Origin: Limnohabitans sp. 103DPR2
GTDB lineage: Bacteria; Pseudomonadota; Gammaproteobacteria; Burkholderiales; Burkholderiaceae_C
NCBI RefSeq assembly: GCF_001412575.1
Contig: NZ_CP011834.1
Location: forward strand, 1,860,001 to 1,924,000
DNA length: 64,000 bases
Reading direction: 5' to 3'
Each line of letters opens with the position of its first letter. The stretch's first letter is position 1. This document shows positions 33,628 to 43,847 of the stretch, in pieces. The notes under the pieces were generated by a model, which did no database searches, was not told where the DNA came from, and saw only the letters and a program-made list of their open reading frames with translations. Both the position numbers and the translations under genes were made by a program.

Positions 33628-34839
33628 TTAGCGGCTGCGTCCACCGTTGCGGCGTGGCCCCCCAGAGCGGCCGCCAGGTCCTTGTTCCTTGCGCTGCCGG
33701 CTGAAACTGTCGGCACCAATGTAGCCAACAGATGTTTTCATGGGGTCAGGTTGTCCGCCTTGGGCTTGACCACGTCTTTGGCCTCCTGCGCCTTGGCCAG
33801 GTTTTTTGGCGCCAAATGCACGATTGCGCGGATTTTGGGTTCGCCGACCCTCAGGACGTGCAGGTTTGGCCGTTAGGGCGTCCTCCACATCGCGTGCAGC
33901 ACCCGCTTTGTTGGCGGCATGCGTTAGCGCACGAATGTCTGCTTCGTCCAGTTCCATGAAGGTGCTCCGGCGCAAGCCGTGAGGCAGGACCATGGCGCCG
34001 TAGCGAATGCGGATCAAGCGACTGACCGCATGTCCAACAGCCTCCATCATGCGGCGCACTTCTCGGTTGCGGCCTTCGGAAATGGTGACTCGGTACCAAC
34101 AGTTGGAGCCTTCACCCCCGCCGTTTTCAATCGAGCCAAATTGGGCCATGCCGTCTTCCAACATGACACCGTCTAACAATTTTTGCTTTTCCTCGTTGCT
34201 TAGTGCACCCAAAACGCGCACTGCATATTCGCGCTCTAAACCAAAACGTGGATGCATTAAACGGTTGGCCAACTCACCTGAATTGGTAAACAGCAACAAA
34301 CCTTCTGTGTTCAAGTCAAGGCGCCCCACAGACTGCCATTTGCCTTGCTGCAAACGCGGTAACTTGCGAAACACGGTGGGTCGGTTTTTAGGGTCATCGT
34401 GCGACACGATTTCACCCGCAGGCTTGTGATAAGCAATGACCCGGGGTGGCGGCGGATCAATGCGGACACGAATGGGACGGCCATTGACTTTGACCTGATC
34501 GCCAAACTGTATGCGTTGACCAATGTGCGCTGGCTCATTGTTCACAGAAATACGGCCCTCTAAGATCAACTGCTCCATCTCTAAGCGAGAACCTAAACCG
34601 GCTTGTGCCAAGACTTTGTGAAGCTTGGGCGACTCGGCTTGGGGCGCCAAGACACGCTTGGTTAAAAGGGGTGAAACAAGGCCTTCAGCCGCTTGGTCAA
34701 ATTGTCCAGACACCACGTCTTCGATGGCGATCGGCCGGAAGATGTCGTGATCCACATCCTGTGGTTGAACTGCAGAATTGAGCGCTTCAGAACTGTCTGG
34801 CTCATTGGGCGAATCCGGTGCCTCAGGCAATTCAGTCAT
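33628..34839 (-). CDS. rluB: 23S rRNA pseudouridine synthase RluB-type, with Arg/Gly-rich tail
   Basis: A 403-residue RsuA-family pseudouridine synthase. After an acidic N-terminus comes an S4 domain ([30 protein letters not shown]) and the catalytic core with the nucleophilic Asp in [20 protein letters not shown], plus [15 protein letters not shown]. RluB modifies U2605 of 23S rRNA. The last 100 residues are rich in Arg, Gly, Gln and Pro ([26 protein letters not shown]) and probably disordered. ATG 34839 overlaps the scpB stop by eight bases, so translation is coupled. Confidence 0.92.
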   Translation of the reverse strand: MTELPEAPDSPNEPDSSEALNSAVQPQDVDHDIFRPIAIEDVVSGQFDQAAEGLVSPLLTKRVLAPQAESPKLHKVLAQAGLGSRLEMEQLILEGRISVNNEPAHIGQRIQFGDQVKVNGRPIRVRIDPPPPRVIAYHKPAGEIVSHDDPKNRPTVFRKLPRLQQGKWQSVGRLDLNTEGLLLFTNSGELANRLMHPRFGLEREYAVRVLGALSNEEKQKLLDGVMLEDGMAQFGSIENGGGEGSNCWYRVTISEGRNREVRRMMEAVGHAVSRLIRIRYGAMVLPHGLRRSTFMELDEADIRALTHAANKAGAARDVEDALTAKPARPEGRRTQNPRNRAFGAKKPGQGAGGQRRGQAQGGQPDPMKTSVGYIGADSFSRQRKEQGPGGRSGGPRRNGGRSR

Positions 34840-35557
34840 GGGGTGGGCTTTCTGGCGCATCCGCAGATGGCGCATGGGTGTCGGTAGGATCAATGGCTTC
34901 GGCTGCGTCATGGCTGAGGGAAGCCGTATCCACAACCGTATCTGCTGTCGTCTCAACTGCAACCAAGGCCTCATCCAAAGACAAGGAAGTTTGGGTACCG
35001 TCTTCGTCTGCTGGATTTAAAGTGGCCAACACAGCAGCTTGTCCTTCGACGCTGCTCAACAAAGGCAACTGGTCCAAGGATGACAAGCCCAAATCGTCAA
35101 GGAATTGACGCGTGGTTGCATAGAGACCAGGCCGTCCAACAGACTCTCGGTGACCAATCACCTCAACCCATCCGCGATCTTCCAACTGCTTCAGGATTTG
35201 GGTGTTGATGGTGACACCGCGAATGCCTTCCATGTCGCCACGTGTCACTGGCTGTCTGTAGGCAATGATGGCCAGGGTTTCCATGACGGCACGGGTGTAC
35301 TTGGGGGGCTTCTCAGGATTGAGCCTGTCCAGATACATGCGAAGTTCGGGGCGACTTTGAAAGCGCCATCCAGTGGCGACAGAGACCAGTTCCAAGCCAC
35401 GCTCGGCCCAGTCAAGTTGCAACTCTTCTAAAAGAACTTTAAGGGTGTCAGCGCCTAGAGCGTCTTCAAACAACACGCGCATGTCACGAACTGTGACGGG
35501 CTGTGTTGAGCAAAGCAACGCTGTTTCAAGGACACGCTTGGCCTGAGCCGTATTCAT
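34832..35557 (-). CDS. scpB: Segregation and condensation protein B
   Basis: ScpB is a winged-helix partner of ScpA and SMC in chromosome compaction. The 241-residue protein contains the two winged-helix modules: [26 protein letters not shown] and [29 protein letters not shown], followed by [26 protein letters not shown], all typical of the family. The C-terminal 70 residues are an acidic, Ala-rich tail. No scpA or smc lies in the window. It is the first gene of the scpB-rluB pair. Confidence 0.94.
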   Translation of the reverse strand: MNTAQAKRVLETALLCSTQPVTVRDMRVLFEDALGADTLKVLLEELQLDWAERGLELVSVATGWRFQSRPELRMYLDRLNPEKPPKYTRAVMETLAIIAYRQPVTRGDMEGIRGVTINTQILKQLEDRGWVEVIGHRESVGRPGLYATTRQFLDDLGLSSLDQLPLLSSVEGQAAVLATLNPADEDGTQTSLSLDEALVAVETTADTVVDTASLSHDAAEAIDPTDTHAPSADAPESPPHD

Positions 35558-35703
35558 GGTGTCAGTCTTCCGGGATAAATGCGCATAGAGCGCGAACTGA
35601 AACGCACACGGTGTGAGGTAAAAAACCTACAAGGGCACAAGGCCACTCGGTGCGAGACATCAAAAGAATTCGAGCCATTCAGAAGAACCACTCGGGCCTG
35701 GAA

Positions 35704-36726
35704 TCAGGTATTTTCATTGTAACTGAGCGACCAAGCCTTCAGCAAATCTTGAAAATCAAAGGGCAAGGCAGACTGAAAGCTCAGTTTTTCAGCAGTGATG
35801 GGGTGTTCAAAGGCGAGTTGCTCTGCATGCAAGGCCTGCCTTGGCATCAGGGGCTCTGCGCTACCGCCATAGAGGCTGTCGCCGACCAAAGGCAATTGAA
35901 GAGAGGCCATATGGACCCGAATTTGGTGCGTACGCCCCGTCTCCAGAATGCAACGCACCAAGACGCCCTGCTCACTTTGGGCCAGCACATGGAAATGGGT
36001 GGTGGCTGTTTTTCCCGAGTTTTTGGCCAAATCCACCACCGCCATGCGAAGGCGCTGCGCAGGATCGCGCCCGATGGGCAAATCCACAGTTTTTTGTTTA
36101 GAACCTGACCAAGCTTTGTCACTGATGGCCAAGTACTGACGTTTCACCTCCCGTGCCGCTATTTTTTTAACCAAGGCATCCATGACTTGGCGCGTCCTGG
36201 CCACCACCATCAGACCACTGGTGTCTTTGTCTAACCTGTGCACGATGCCCGCTCTGGGCAAATCCATCAATTGGGAATCAAGACCCAAAAGCCCATTCAT
36301 CAATGTCCCTGACCAATGCCCAGGCGCTGGGTGAACCACCATGCCCACAGGCTTGTCAATGATCCGGAGGTGGGCATCTTCATAGACAACTTTCAGATCC
36401 ATTTGCTCTGGCTTGAAGGCCTGAGACTGGGGCGTGGCCCTGAGTTCGATGGTCCAAGCCTCGCCGGCTTTGACCTTCAGCGATGATTTCAGGGCGGGCT
36501 GGCCAGCACGGGTGACGGCACCATCCTCTAAAAGCTGCTGCAAATAACTTCTGGAAAACTCAGGCACAGCAGAAACCAACAGGCGGTCGATCCGCTGCCC
36601 ATGGAAATCAGGGCCCACCACGATGTCGCGAATCTCGACTTGCGGCGTATGAGCACCCTGCTCCGCCAAGGCTTCGTCCACAAGATCATCAGTCTCGTCT
36701 AGATCTGAGGGGCTCGATATAATCAA
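35704..36726 (-). CDS. rluD: 23S rRNA pseudouridine synthase RluD
   Basis: A 340-residue RluA-family synthase. An S4 domain (QRIDRLLVSAVPEFSRSYLQQLLEDGAVT) precedes the catalytic domain with the Asp in GIVHRLDKDTSGLMVVART and the motif TGRTHQIRVHMASL. RluD makes pseudouridines 1911, 1915 and 1917 in helix 69. The start appears to be TTG at 36726 with GGA upstream; no ATG lies before the S4 domain. It diverges from bamD with 25 bases between starts. The 146 bases downstream, up to scpB, hold no gene I can see. Confidence 0.93.
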   Translation of the reverse strand: MIISSPSDLDETDDLVDEALAEQGAHTPQVEIRDIVVGPDFHGQRIDRLLVSAVPEFSRSYLQQLLEDGAVTRAGQPALKSSLKVKAGEAWTIELRATPQSQAFKPEQMDLKVVYEDAHLRIIDKPVGMVVHPAPGHWSGTLMNGLLGLDSQLMDLPRAGIVHRLDKDTSGLMVVARTRQVMDALVKKIAAREVKRQYLAISDKAWSGSKQKTVDLPIGRDPAQRLRMAVVDLAKNSGKTATTHFHVLAQSEQGVLVRCILETGRTHQIRVHMASLQLPLVGDSLYGGSAEPLMPRQALHAEQLAFEHPITAEKLSFQSALPFDFQDLLKAWSLSYNENT

Positions 36727-36751
36727 TTTGGTTTATTTCCAAGGTTGCCAG
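36718..36751 (+). promoter_or_regulatory. Candidate bamD promoter (perfect -10)
   Basis: TATAAT at 36718-36723 is a perfect -10 hexamer, placing a start site near 36730 and a leader of about 20 bases before bamD. The -35 region is poor. The -10 lies over the first codons of the divergent rluD. By-eye prediction. Confidence 0.5.
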
Positions 36752-37549
36752 ATGTTGAAGATCAGATTATCGGTGCTTGCGCTTACGCTTGTTGGCTTGG
36801 CCGCCACATTCCTGACAGGATGTTCAAGCACGCCTGCTGATCCCACGGCGGCTTGGGCCCCCGAAAAGATTTACAGCGAGGCCCGTGATGAGGTCAATGC
36901 CGGGGCATGGGACCGCGCAGCCATGTTGTTCGATAAATTGGAAGGCCGCGCTGCAGGTACGCCATTGGCGCAGCAAGCTCAAATTGAAAAAGCTTATGCG
37001 CAATACCGCGCCACAGAAAAAGTGCAGGCCATTGCCACACTGGATCGGTTTCTCAAATTGCATCCCGCCAGCCCCGCCGTCGATTACGCCTTGTACCTCA
37101 AAGGCTTGGTTAATTTCAACGACAACTTGGGACTGTTCTCTTTCATTACCAAACAAGACTTGTCCGAGCGTGACCAAAAGGCTGCCAAAGATTCCTTTGA
37201 GTCTTTCAAAGAATTGATCACGCGCTTTCCTGATTCCAAATACAGCCCTGATGCACGCCAGCGAATGACCTACATCGTCAATTCACTGGCTTCCTACGAA
37301 GTTCATGTGGCGCGCTACTACTACAGCAAAGGTGCTTATGTGGCCGCCGTGAACCGTGCGCAATTGGCCATCACAGATTACCCGGGCGTTCCTGCCATCA
37401 AAGAAGCCTTGGACATTTTGATCAAGTCTTATGACGCATTGGGAATGCAAAACCTCAAGGAAGATGCCCAACGTGTATTGGACAAAAATTTCCCCACGCC
37501 TCCTACACCTGTGAATCAGAAGTCGGGATCGTGGTGGAAATTTTGGTGA
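36752..37549 (+). CDS. bamD: Outer membrane protein assembly factor BamD
   Basis: BamD is the essential lipoprotein of the BAM complex. The 265-residue precursor has a lipobox (FLTGCSS) and five TPR-like units, including YSEARDEVNAGAWDRAAMLFDKLEGR, QIEKAYAQYRATEKVQAIATLDRFLKLHP and YALYLKGLVNFNDNLG, with the usual FPDSKYSPDARQRM. ATG 36752 follows AAGG; a TTG at 36728 in the same frame lacks a site. The last 47 bases overlap the 3' end of the DinG-type helicase gene on the other strand. Confidence 0.96.
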   Translation: MLKIRLSVLALTLVGLAATFLTGCSSTPADPTAAWAPEKIYSEARDEVNAGAWDRAAMLFDKLEGRAAGTPLAQQAQIEKAYAQYRATEKVQAIATLDRFLKLHPASPAVDYALYLKGLVNFNDNLGLFSFITKQDLSERDQKAAKDSFESFKELITRFPDSKYSPDARQRMTYIVNSLASYEVHVARYYYSKGAYVAAVNRAQLAITDYPGVPAIKEALDILIKSYDALGMQNLKEDAQRVLDKNFPTPPTPVNQKSGSWWKFW

Positions 37550-39566
37550 GTTGAGTCAATGCCAATTCAAAATCTGCTTCGTTGCTGATTTTGCGCATGG
37601 GTGGCAAACAAGCCAACAGTCGTTTGCCATAGGACATGCCCGTCAGGCGGGGGTCACACACCACCAGCAAACCTGTGTCGGTTTCACTTCGAATTAAACG
37701 ACCAGCGCCCTGCTTCAATGCCACTGCGGCCTCTGGCACGCTGTAATCTGAAAACGAGCTTTTCCCCATCAGTTCAAGGCGCAGTGAACGCGCCTCAACC
37801 AAAGGGTCGTTGGGCGGTGGAAACGGCAATTTGTCAATGACCACCAATTGAAGTGCGTCTCCTGGCACATCAAAGCCTTCCCAAAAAGAGGCTGAAGCGA
37901 CCAACACACAACCCAAGCCGCCTTGGCTGGCGCCCTCCCTGAATCGCTCCATCAAGCGTCGTTTAGGGCCTTGGCCTTGCACCAAAATTTCCAATTCACC
38001 ACTGTGCCCTAAAGAAGCAGTGAGGGCTTCACCAATATTGCGCATGGCATTCAAGGTGGTGGTGAGGACCAAGGTGCGGCCGCCCAATTGTCTGGCGTAT
38101 TTTTCGACCCAACTGGCCACGCTGCGCGTGTGGTTGAAATCGTTGGGTTTGGGCATGCCCTGCGGCACATAAAGTGCAGACATCAACTCATAATCAAACG
38201 GACTGGCCACTCGAAGCTTGCGCGCATCCCCAAGTCCGCAAGGCTCGGTGAACCAGCGCATTTGCGCATCTTCACCCAAAGTGGCAGACGTGAAGACCCA
38301 AGCACGTTGCGCTTGAGTTGGTGAGGCTACATCTTGCGTTTTTTCAAGGCTTGGAGCCTGCTCAACACGCTGAATCATGTGCGTCTGAACCGCTCGCGAA
38401 ATGTCCAGTGGAGACTCGACCAAGCGCATCTGAGTACCGACCTCCACCCAGCGAACTGAACCTTCAGCACAAGGCGCTTGGAAATCTTGTAACAACTTCA
38501 ATTGCAAACCAACCCGTTCATGCAAGCGCACAAAGTCGGGGGCCATTTCGCTGACAGTGTCCAAGGCTGCTTGTGCGGCATTTAAGGCCACCTCCAATTG
38601 CGCCATGGCTGTGAGCCAGTCTGCCGTTTCAATCTCATCGGGAATGGGCTCTGCCCATCGCAAGCGAGAGCCGGGTCTGGCGTGTTGCGCCGTCAGGCGC
38701 AAATCGCGAGTGGACTTTTCGAGCACACTGCAAATGAGATTCCAATCAACCAAACCTCTGGCCAATTGCACACCCGCACCCAAAATATCGCGTGTCAATT
38801 CCAGCAGTTGGCTGGTGCTTAGGTGCCTACCTAAAAAATTGATGCCAATTTCGTTGAGTTGGTGTGCTTCGTCAAACACCACAGCTTGAACAGAAGGCAG
38901 CAGTTCAGCCATACCGGTTTCGCGAACATTCAAATCTGCAAAAAACAAATGGTGGTTGATGACCACCACGTCGGCTGCCATGGCTTCTTTGCGGGCAAGG
39001 TTCACATGGCAAGATTTGAATTGAGGGCACGGCGATCCCAAACAGTTGTCTCGATTGGAGGTGACCAATGGAATAACAGGTGATCGATCGTCTAGGCCAG
39101 ACAGTTCTGACAAATCGCCCGTGCGCGTGGACTGAGCCCACGTTTCAATTTTGCTGAGTGCATGCGCATGAACGCGCAAGGAGGCATCGCTGCTTTGCCG
39201 CGCCTGCGACAAGCGCTGTGTGCACAAATAACTGCCACGACCTTTGAGCAAGGCCACTCGGATGGGCAGGTTGAATGCATCAATCAGTCTGGGAATGTCG
39301 CGTGAAAACAGTTGATCCTGAAGTGCTTTGGTGGCCGTGGACACTAAGGCACGTTGACCACTTAAAAGAACTGGTACCAAGTAAGCATAAGTTTTACCGA
39401 CGCCGGTACCTGCTTCAACAACCAACTCGCCCCCTGCGGCGATGGTTTCAGCCACAGCCAAGGCCATCTCTGTTTGCCCTGCCCTCGGTTTGAATTGCGA
39501 ATTGGCATTCGCCAAAACGCCTGTTGGCGTGAAGGCACTGGCAACTGATTCAATGTAAGAAATCAA
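37503..39566 (-). CDS. ATP-dependent DNA helicase, DinG/YoaA type
   Basis: A 687-residue XPD-like superfamily 2 helicase. Walker A is EAGTGVGKTYAYLVP, the iron-sulfur Cys residues lie in GSYLCTQR and NCLGSPCPQFKSC, Walker B is VVFDEAHQLNE, and the C-terminal motifs include ASFWEGFDVPG and KQGAGRLIRSE. These helicases unwind damaged or structured DNA 5' to 3'. YoaA is the more likely orthologue by size. The start is TTG at 39566 with AAAGG upstream, overlapping the preceding TGA. The 3' end runs 47 bases into bamD on the other strand. Confidence 0.93.
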   Translation of the reverse strand: MISYIESVASAFTPTGVLANANSQFKPRAGQTEMALAVAETIAAGGELVVEAGTGVGKTYAYLVPVLLSGQRALVSTATKALQDQLFSRDIPRLIDAFNLPIRVALLKGRGSYLCTQRLSQARQSSDASLRVHAHALSKIETWAQSTRTGDLSELSGLDDRSPVIPLVTSNRDNCLGSPCPQFKSCHVNLARKEAMAADVVVINHHLFFADLNVRETGMAELLPSVQAVVFDEAHQLNEIGINFLGRHLSTSQLLELTRDILGAGVQLARGLVDWNLICSVLEKSTRDLRLTAQHARPGSRLRWAEPIPDEIETADWLTAMAQLEVALNAAQAALDTVSEMAPDFVRLHERVGLQLKLLQDFQAPCAEGSVRWVEVGTQMRLVESPLDISRAVQTHMIQRVEQAPSLEKTQDVASPTQAQRAWVFTSATLGEDAQMRWFTEPCGLGDARKLRVASPFDYELMSALYVPQGMPKPNDFNHTRSVASWVEKYARQLGGRTLVLTTTLNAMRNIGEALTASLGHSGELEILVQGQGPKRRLMERFREGASQGGLGCVLVASASFWEGFDVPGDALQLVVIDKLPFPPPNDPLVEARSLRLELMGKSSFSDYSVPEAAVALKQGAGRLIRSETDTGLLVVCDPRLTGMSYGKRLLACLPPMRKISNEADFELALTQLTKISTTIPTSDSQV

Positions 39567-39922
39567 TTAGCGCCTTTGCTGCTGGCCTTGTCCGACAAGC
39601 GTTGTTGACGGTCTAGCTCTTTCAACTCTCGCTCTTTGGCATTGAGTTGAATCTCGCGTTGATCCAAAGGCGCCAAGGCTTGGTATTTTTGGCGTCTGGC
39701 GAGCGCCAAGCAGTCGTTCACCGCAAACTTTTGCCAGCAGGCTTTTGATGTGCTTTGAAATAGATCGAGAACTTGCTTTTTCTCTTGCTCAATGGCAGCC
39801 CGCTGCGCTTGAATGTCACCAAGCTCTGGTGCTGTGACATTGATTGACTGTGCACACACAGCAACACCGCCAAACAAGGCCAGCATGCCAATCAGGTGAC
39901 GCAGTGGAAATGTCAATGTCAT
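39563..39922 (-). CDS. Small exported hypothetical protein
   Basis: A 119-residue protein with a signal peptide (LRHLIGMLALFGGVAVCAQ) and a charged helical body (AQRAAIEQEKKQVLDLFQ; LNAKERELKELDRQQRLSDKA), probably a coiled coil. Two Cys residues, in KACWQKF and NDCLALARR, are eight residues apart and could form a disulfide. I do not recognise a named family. It overlaps zapE at its start (ATGA) and the helicase at its end (TTGA), so all three genes are likely translated together. Confidence 0.8.
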   Translation of the reverse strand: MTLTFPLRHLIGMLALFGGVAVCAQSINVTAPELGDIQAQRAAIEQEKKQVLDLFQSTSKACWQKFAVNDCLALARRQKYQALAPLDQREIQLNAKERELKELDRQQRLSDKASSKGAN

Positions 39923-41016
39923 GTGATGTGCGTATCGACGGTTCGGTGTTCCAGTGCCAAAAATTCAGAAGACTGCATTTCATGCAAGCGTGAAATGGTT
40001 CGCGGGAACTCGTGGGCCAAAGGTCCTTCGGTGTAGAGCGCTTCAGGCTCTACCTCGGCGGAAAGGATCAATTTAACACGACGGTCGTACAGAACGTCGA
40101 TCAACCATGTAAATCTTCTTGCTTCTGATGCTAAGCGGGGCGGCATCATGGGCACGTTACTCAAAAGAACGGTATGAAACTGGGTGGCAATTTCCAAATA
40201 ATCGTTTTGAGAACGTGGTCCGCCACACAAGGCTCTGAAGTCAAACCAAACCACGCCACCGGCGCGTCGTTTGCTGGTGATTTCGCGCGCTTCAATGTGA
40301 AGAATCGGATCTTCATCAGGGCCACTGGCCAGTCTTGTAAAAGCTTCCGCCATTTCAGCATCAGCCTCTAAGCCCAATGGACAGTGGTAAAGCTTCACCA
40401 TCTCTAGGGTACGGCGACGATAGTCGGTGCCATTGTCGACATTCAGCACTTCCATGCGCTGATTCAAGAGCGCAATGGCTGGCAGCAATCGATCTCGGTG
40501 CAAGCCATCGGGGTACAAATTGTCGGGTTTGAAATTGGAGGTGGTGACAAAGCTCACGCCATTTTCAAAAAGCGAGACCAGCAAACGGTGCAAGATCATG
40601 GCATCGGTAATATCGGCCACGTGGAACTCATCAAAACAAATGAGTTGGTAACGTTTCGCCATGCGTCGACCCAGTTCATCCAAGGGATTGACGGTGCCTT
40701 GCATCAAGGCCAACTCACGGTGAACTTCGCGCATGAACTCGTGAAAATGCAAGCGCGTTTTATCTTTGACGGGAACCGCGTTGTAAAAGCAGTCCATCAA
40801 AAAACTTTTGCCGCGACCCACACCCCCAAACATGTAAACGCCACGTGGCAACTCAGGTTTTTTCTTTAAAAACCGCAGCGGGCTTTTGATGCTTTCTTGA
40901 TAAGCCGCCCATTCTTGCGCACAGCGCTCTAAAGCGTCCACGGCACGAAGTTGTGCAGGGTCCGCCTGGTAGCCTCTGTTCAGAAGTTCTTGGTCATAGG
41001 CTGAGCGAACGGACAT
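39919..41016 (-). CDS. zapE: Cell division protein ZapE (AFG1-like ATPase)
   Basis: A 365-residue AAA-type ATPase of the AFG1/ZapE family. Walker A is GGVGRGKSFLMDCFY, Walker B is LICFDEFHVADITDAMIL, and the sensor region is FVTTSNFKPDNLYPDGLHRDR. ZapE associates with the Z ring late in division and under low oxygen in E. coli. ATG 41016 (MSVRSAYDQELL) is chosen; a TTG two codons earlier is less likely. A rho-independent terminator for the upstream odhL gene lies in the 86-base gap before it. Confidence 0.93.
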   Translation of the reverse strand: MSVRSAYDQELLNRGYQADPAQLRAVDALERCAQEWAAYQESIKSPLRFLKKKPELPRGVYMFGGVGRGKSFLMDCFYNAVPVKDKTRLHFHEFMREVHRELALMQGTVNPLDELGRRMAKRYQLICFDEFHVADITDAMILHRLLVSLFENGVSFVTTSNFKPDNLYPDGLHRDRLLPAIALLNQRMEVLNVDNGTDYRRRTLEMVKLYHCPLGLEADAEMAEAFTRLASGPDEDPILHIEAREITSKRRAGGVVWFDFRALCGGPRSQNDYLEIATQFHTVLLSNVPMMPPRLASEARRFTWLIDVLYDRRVKLILSAEVEPEALYTEGPLAHEFPRTISRLHEMQSSEFLALEHRTVDTHIT

Positions 41017-41053
41017 GGGCAAATGCTTTGTTTGAATGGATCTTTGGAATGAG

Positions 41054-41077
41054 AAAACCCGGGACTGGCCCGGGCTT
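41054..41077 (-). terminator. Rho-independent terminator after odhL
   Basis: On the minus strand a GC stem made of two CCCGGG palindromes around a five-base loop is followed by TTTTC. It lies 26 bases after the odhL stop and before zapE, so it ends the 2-oxoglutarate dehydrogenase operon. Confidence 0.85.
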
Positions 41078-41102
41078 CGTAGTTTAACGAGACTTCAAAA
41101 AC

Positions 41103-42530
41103 TTAGAAGTTCAAGGTCCGTTTGTCCACTGCCAAAGCAGCTTCTTTGGTGGCCTCACTCAATGAGGGGTGCGCATGGCAAATACGGGCAATGTCTTCAG
41201 CGCTGGCACGGAATTCCATGGCCACAACGGCTTCAGAGATCAACTCGCTGGCCATGGGGCCCACGATGTGAACGCCTAAGATTTCATCAGTCTTGGCGTC
41301 AGCCAAGAACTTGACCATACCGGTGGTATCACCTAAGGCACGTGCACGACCGTTTGCCATGAATGGGAACGTACCCGCTTTGTAAGCCACGCCATCCGCC
41401 TTGAGTTGCTGCTCAGTGCGCCCCACCCATGCAATTTCAGGGCTGGTGTAAATGACCCAAGGAATGGTGTTGAAGTTGACGTGTCCGTGCTGACCCGCTA
41501 TGCGCTCGGCCACAGCAACGCCCTCTTCTTCGGCTTTGTGTGCCAACATAGGACCACGCACAACGTCGCCCACAGCCCAAACGCCTGGCAAATTGGTTTT
41601 GCAATCAGCGTCAACCACAATGGCACCGCGCTCATCCAATTGGAGGCCCACTGCTTCGGTGTTCAAACCAATGGTGTTGGGCACACGGCCAATGGAGACA
41701 ATCAGCTTGTCTGCATCAATGCTCTGGGCTTCGCCCTTGGCATTGGTGTAGGCCACTTTGACGCCCTTCTTGCCGTTTTGAATTTCACCGACTTTGACGC
41801 CGAGTTCAATTTTCAAACCTTGCTTGTCAAATGCTTTTTTGGCTTCTTTGGCAATCTGCTCGTCCACTGCGCCCAAAAAGGTTGGCAAACCTTCGAGGAT
41901 GGTGACTTCTGAGCCCAGACGACGCCAGACAGAACCCATTTCCAAACCAATCACACCGGAACCGATGAGCACCAATTTCTTGGGGACTGCGCCAACTTTC
42001 AAAGCGCCGTCGTTGGACAACACATTGACTTCGTCAAAGGGTGTACCTGGCAAAGCGCGTGCATTGGAACCTGTGGCCACAATGATGTTCTTGCCCACCA
42101 AAGTTTCGTTGGCTGCGCCAGTCACATTCACTTCGTAGCCACCTTCAACCGCTTTGCTGAATGCAGCGCGGCCGTGGAAAAAAGACACTTTGTTCTTTTT
42201 GAACAAGTACAAAATGCCGTCGTTGTTTTGCTTCACAACATTGTCCTTGCGGGCAATCATCTTGGCCACGTCCATGCTGACACCCTTCATCTCAATGCCG
42301 TGATCGGCAAAGTGATGGTTGGCTTGCTCGAAGTGCTCGGAAGACTGCAGCAAAGCTTTAGAAGGAATGCAACCAACGTTGGTGCACGTACCGCCAGGCG
42401 CTGGACCTCCTGCGGCGTTTTTCCATTCGTCGACGCACGCCACTTGGAAACCCAATTGGGCAGCACGAATGGCGGCGATGTAACCACCAGGGCCGCCACC
42501 AATGACGACCACATCAAATTGTTTGCTCAT
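41103..42530 (-). CDS. odhL: Dihydrolipoyl dehydrogenase (E3) of the 2-oxoglutarate dehydrogenase complex
   Basis: A 475-residue flavoprotein disulfide reductase that reoxidises dihydrolipoyl groups with NAD. The FAD motif is [19 protein letters not shown], the redox disulfide is [16 protein letters not shown], the NAD motif is [15 protein letters not shown], and the C-terminal His-Glu pair is in [10 protein letters not shown]. There is no lipoyl domain, unlike the E3 at 50301-52151. It is the last gene of the odhA-odhB-odhL operon (19 bases after odhB) and is followed by a terminator. Confidence 0.96.
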   Translation of the reverse strand: MSKQFDVVVIGGGPGGYIAAIRAAQLGFQVACVDEWKNAAGGPAPGGTCTNVGCIPSKALLQSSEHFEQANHHFADHGIEMKGVSMDVAKMIARKDNVVKQNNDGILYLFKKNKVSFFHGRAAFSKAVEGGYEVNVTGAANETLVGKNIIVATGSNARALPGTPFDEVNVLSNDGALKVGAVPKKLVLIGSGVIGLEMGSVWRRLGSEVTILEGLPTFLGAVDEQIAKEAKKAFDKQGLKIELGVKVGEIQNGKKGVKVAYTNAKGEAQSIDADKLIVSIGRVPNTIGLNTEAVGLQLDERGAIVVDADCKTNLPGVWAVGDVVRGPMLAHKAEEEGVAVAERIAGQHGHVNFNTIPWVIYTSPEIAWVGRTEQQLKADGVAYKAGTFPFMANGRARALGDTTGMVKFLADAKTDEILGVHIVGPMASELISEAVVAMEFRASAEDIARICHAHPSLSEATKEAALAVDKRTLNF

Positions 42531-42549
42531 GCTTATTCCTAATCAGTTC

Positions 42550-43803
42550 TTAGATGTCAAACAACAAGCGTGATGGATCTTCCAACGCTTCTTTCATGGC
42601 CACCAAGCCCAAGACAGCTTCACGGCCGTCAATGATGCGGTGGTCGTAAGACATGGCGAAATAGTTCATGGGGCGAACCACGACTTGACCGTTTTCAACC
42701 ATGGCGCGATCTTTTGTGGCGTGCACACCCAAGATGGCAGACTGGGGTGGGTTGATGATGGGGGTGGACATCATGGAGCCGAAGGTGCCGCCATTGGAGA
42801 TGGAGAACGTACCGCCGGTCATGTCTTCAATGCCCAACTTGCCGTCTTTGGCTTTTGCACCAAACTCAGCAATTTTCTTCTCGATGTCGGCAAAGCTCAT
42901 TTGATCGGCGTTGCGCAAAATAGGTACCACCAAACCGCGGGGTGAACCTACAGCAATACCAATGTCGAAGTAGCCGTGGTAAACGATGTCGTTGCCGTCA
43001 ACGGATGCATTGAGCACAGGGAACTTCTTCAAAGCATGAACCGCAGCTTTGACGAAGAAGCTCATGAAGCCCAACTTAATGCCGTGTTCTTTTTCAAACT
43101 TGTCTTGGAAGCGCTTGCGCATTTCCATAACGGGCGCCATGTTGATTTCGTTGAATGTCGTCAAGATGGCATTGGTCGATTGCGATTGCAACAAACGCTC
43201 GGCCACACGGGCACGCAAACGTGTCATGGGCACGCGCTGCTCTGGGCGATCACCCAAGTTGACTGCAGGTGCCGCCACTTGTGGCAATGACGATGTGGGC
43301 ACGCCAGTTGGAATAGACACTTGCGCAGCAGGTTTAGCACCACCGGCAACTGCGGACAACACATCACCCTTGGTGACGCGGCCATCTTTGCCAGAACCAG
43401 CAACAGAGCCAGCGGCCAAGTTGTTGTCGGCCATCAGCTTGGCTGCGGCAGGCATTGCCACACCCGCCATGCTGGTGCTTTGAGCAGCGGGTGCTGCAGC
43501 AGGTGCGCTGGCGGCAGGTGCTGGCGCAGCGGCGGCGGCAGGTGCTGCGGCAGCCACTTTGCCGTCTGTATCAATGCGTGCAATGAGTTGCTCAGCGGTG
43601 ACGGTACCGCCGTCGCCCACCAAGATTTCAGACAAAACACCCGCAGAAGGTGCAGGCACTTCCAACACCACTTTGTCGGTTTCAATCTCGATCAAAATTT
43701 CGTCGGCAGCAACACTGTCGCCCACTTTCTTTTTCCATTGCAGCATGGTGGCTTCAGCCACGGACTCAGACAACTGCGGAACTTTAACTTCTACGATAGC
43801 CAT
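42550..43803 (-). CDS. odhB: Dihydrolipoyllysine succinyltransferase (E2) of 2-oxoglutarate dehydrogenase
   Basis: A 417-residue E2 with one lipoyl domain (lipoyl Lys in [11 protein letters not shown], residue 43), an Ala/Pro-rich linker, a peripheral subunit-binding domain ([29 protein letters not shown]) and the catalytic domain ending in [13 protein letters not shown], whose His and Asp are catalytic. It transfers succinyl groups to CoA in the TCA cycle. The single lipoyl domain and the N-terminus [19 protein letters not shown] are the succinyltransferase type. It lies between odhA and odhL. Confidence 0.96.
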   Translation of the reverse strand: MAIVEVKVPQLSESVAEATMLQWKKKVGDSVAADEILIEIETDKVVLEVPAPSAGVLSEILVGDGGTVTAEQLIARIDTDGKVAAAAPAAAAAPAPAASAPAAAPAAQSTSMAGVAMPAAAKLMADNNLAAGSVAGSGKDGRVTKGDVLSAVAGGAKPAAQVSIPTGVPTSSLPQVAAPAVNLGDRPEQRVPMTRLRARVAERLLQSQSTNAILTTFNEINMAPVMEMRKRFQDKFEKEHGIKLGFMSFFVKAAVHALKKFPVLNASVDGNDIVYHGYFDIGIAVGSPRGLVVPILRNADQMSFADIEKKIAEFGAKAKDGKLGIEDMTGGTFSISNGGTFGSMMSTPIINPPQSAILGVHATKDRAMVENGQVVVRPMNYFAMSYDHRIIDGREAVLGLVAMKEALEDPSRLLFDI

Positions 43804-43847
43804 TTCAATTCTTTCTAAATAGGTTCAATCGATGTTTGCGTCTGACC

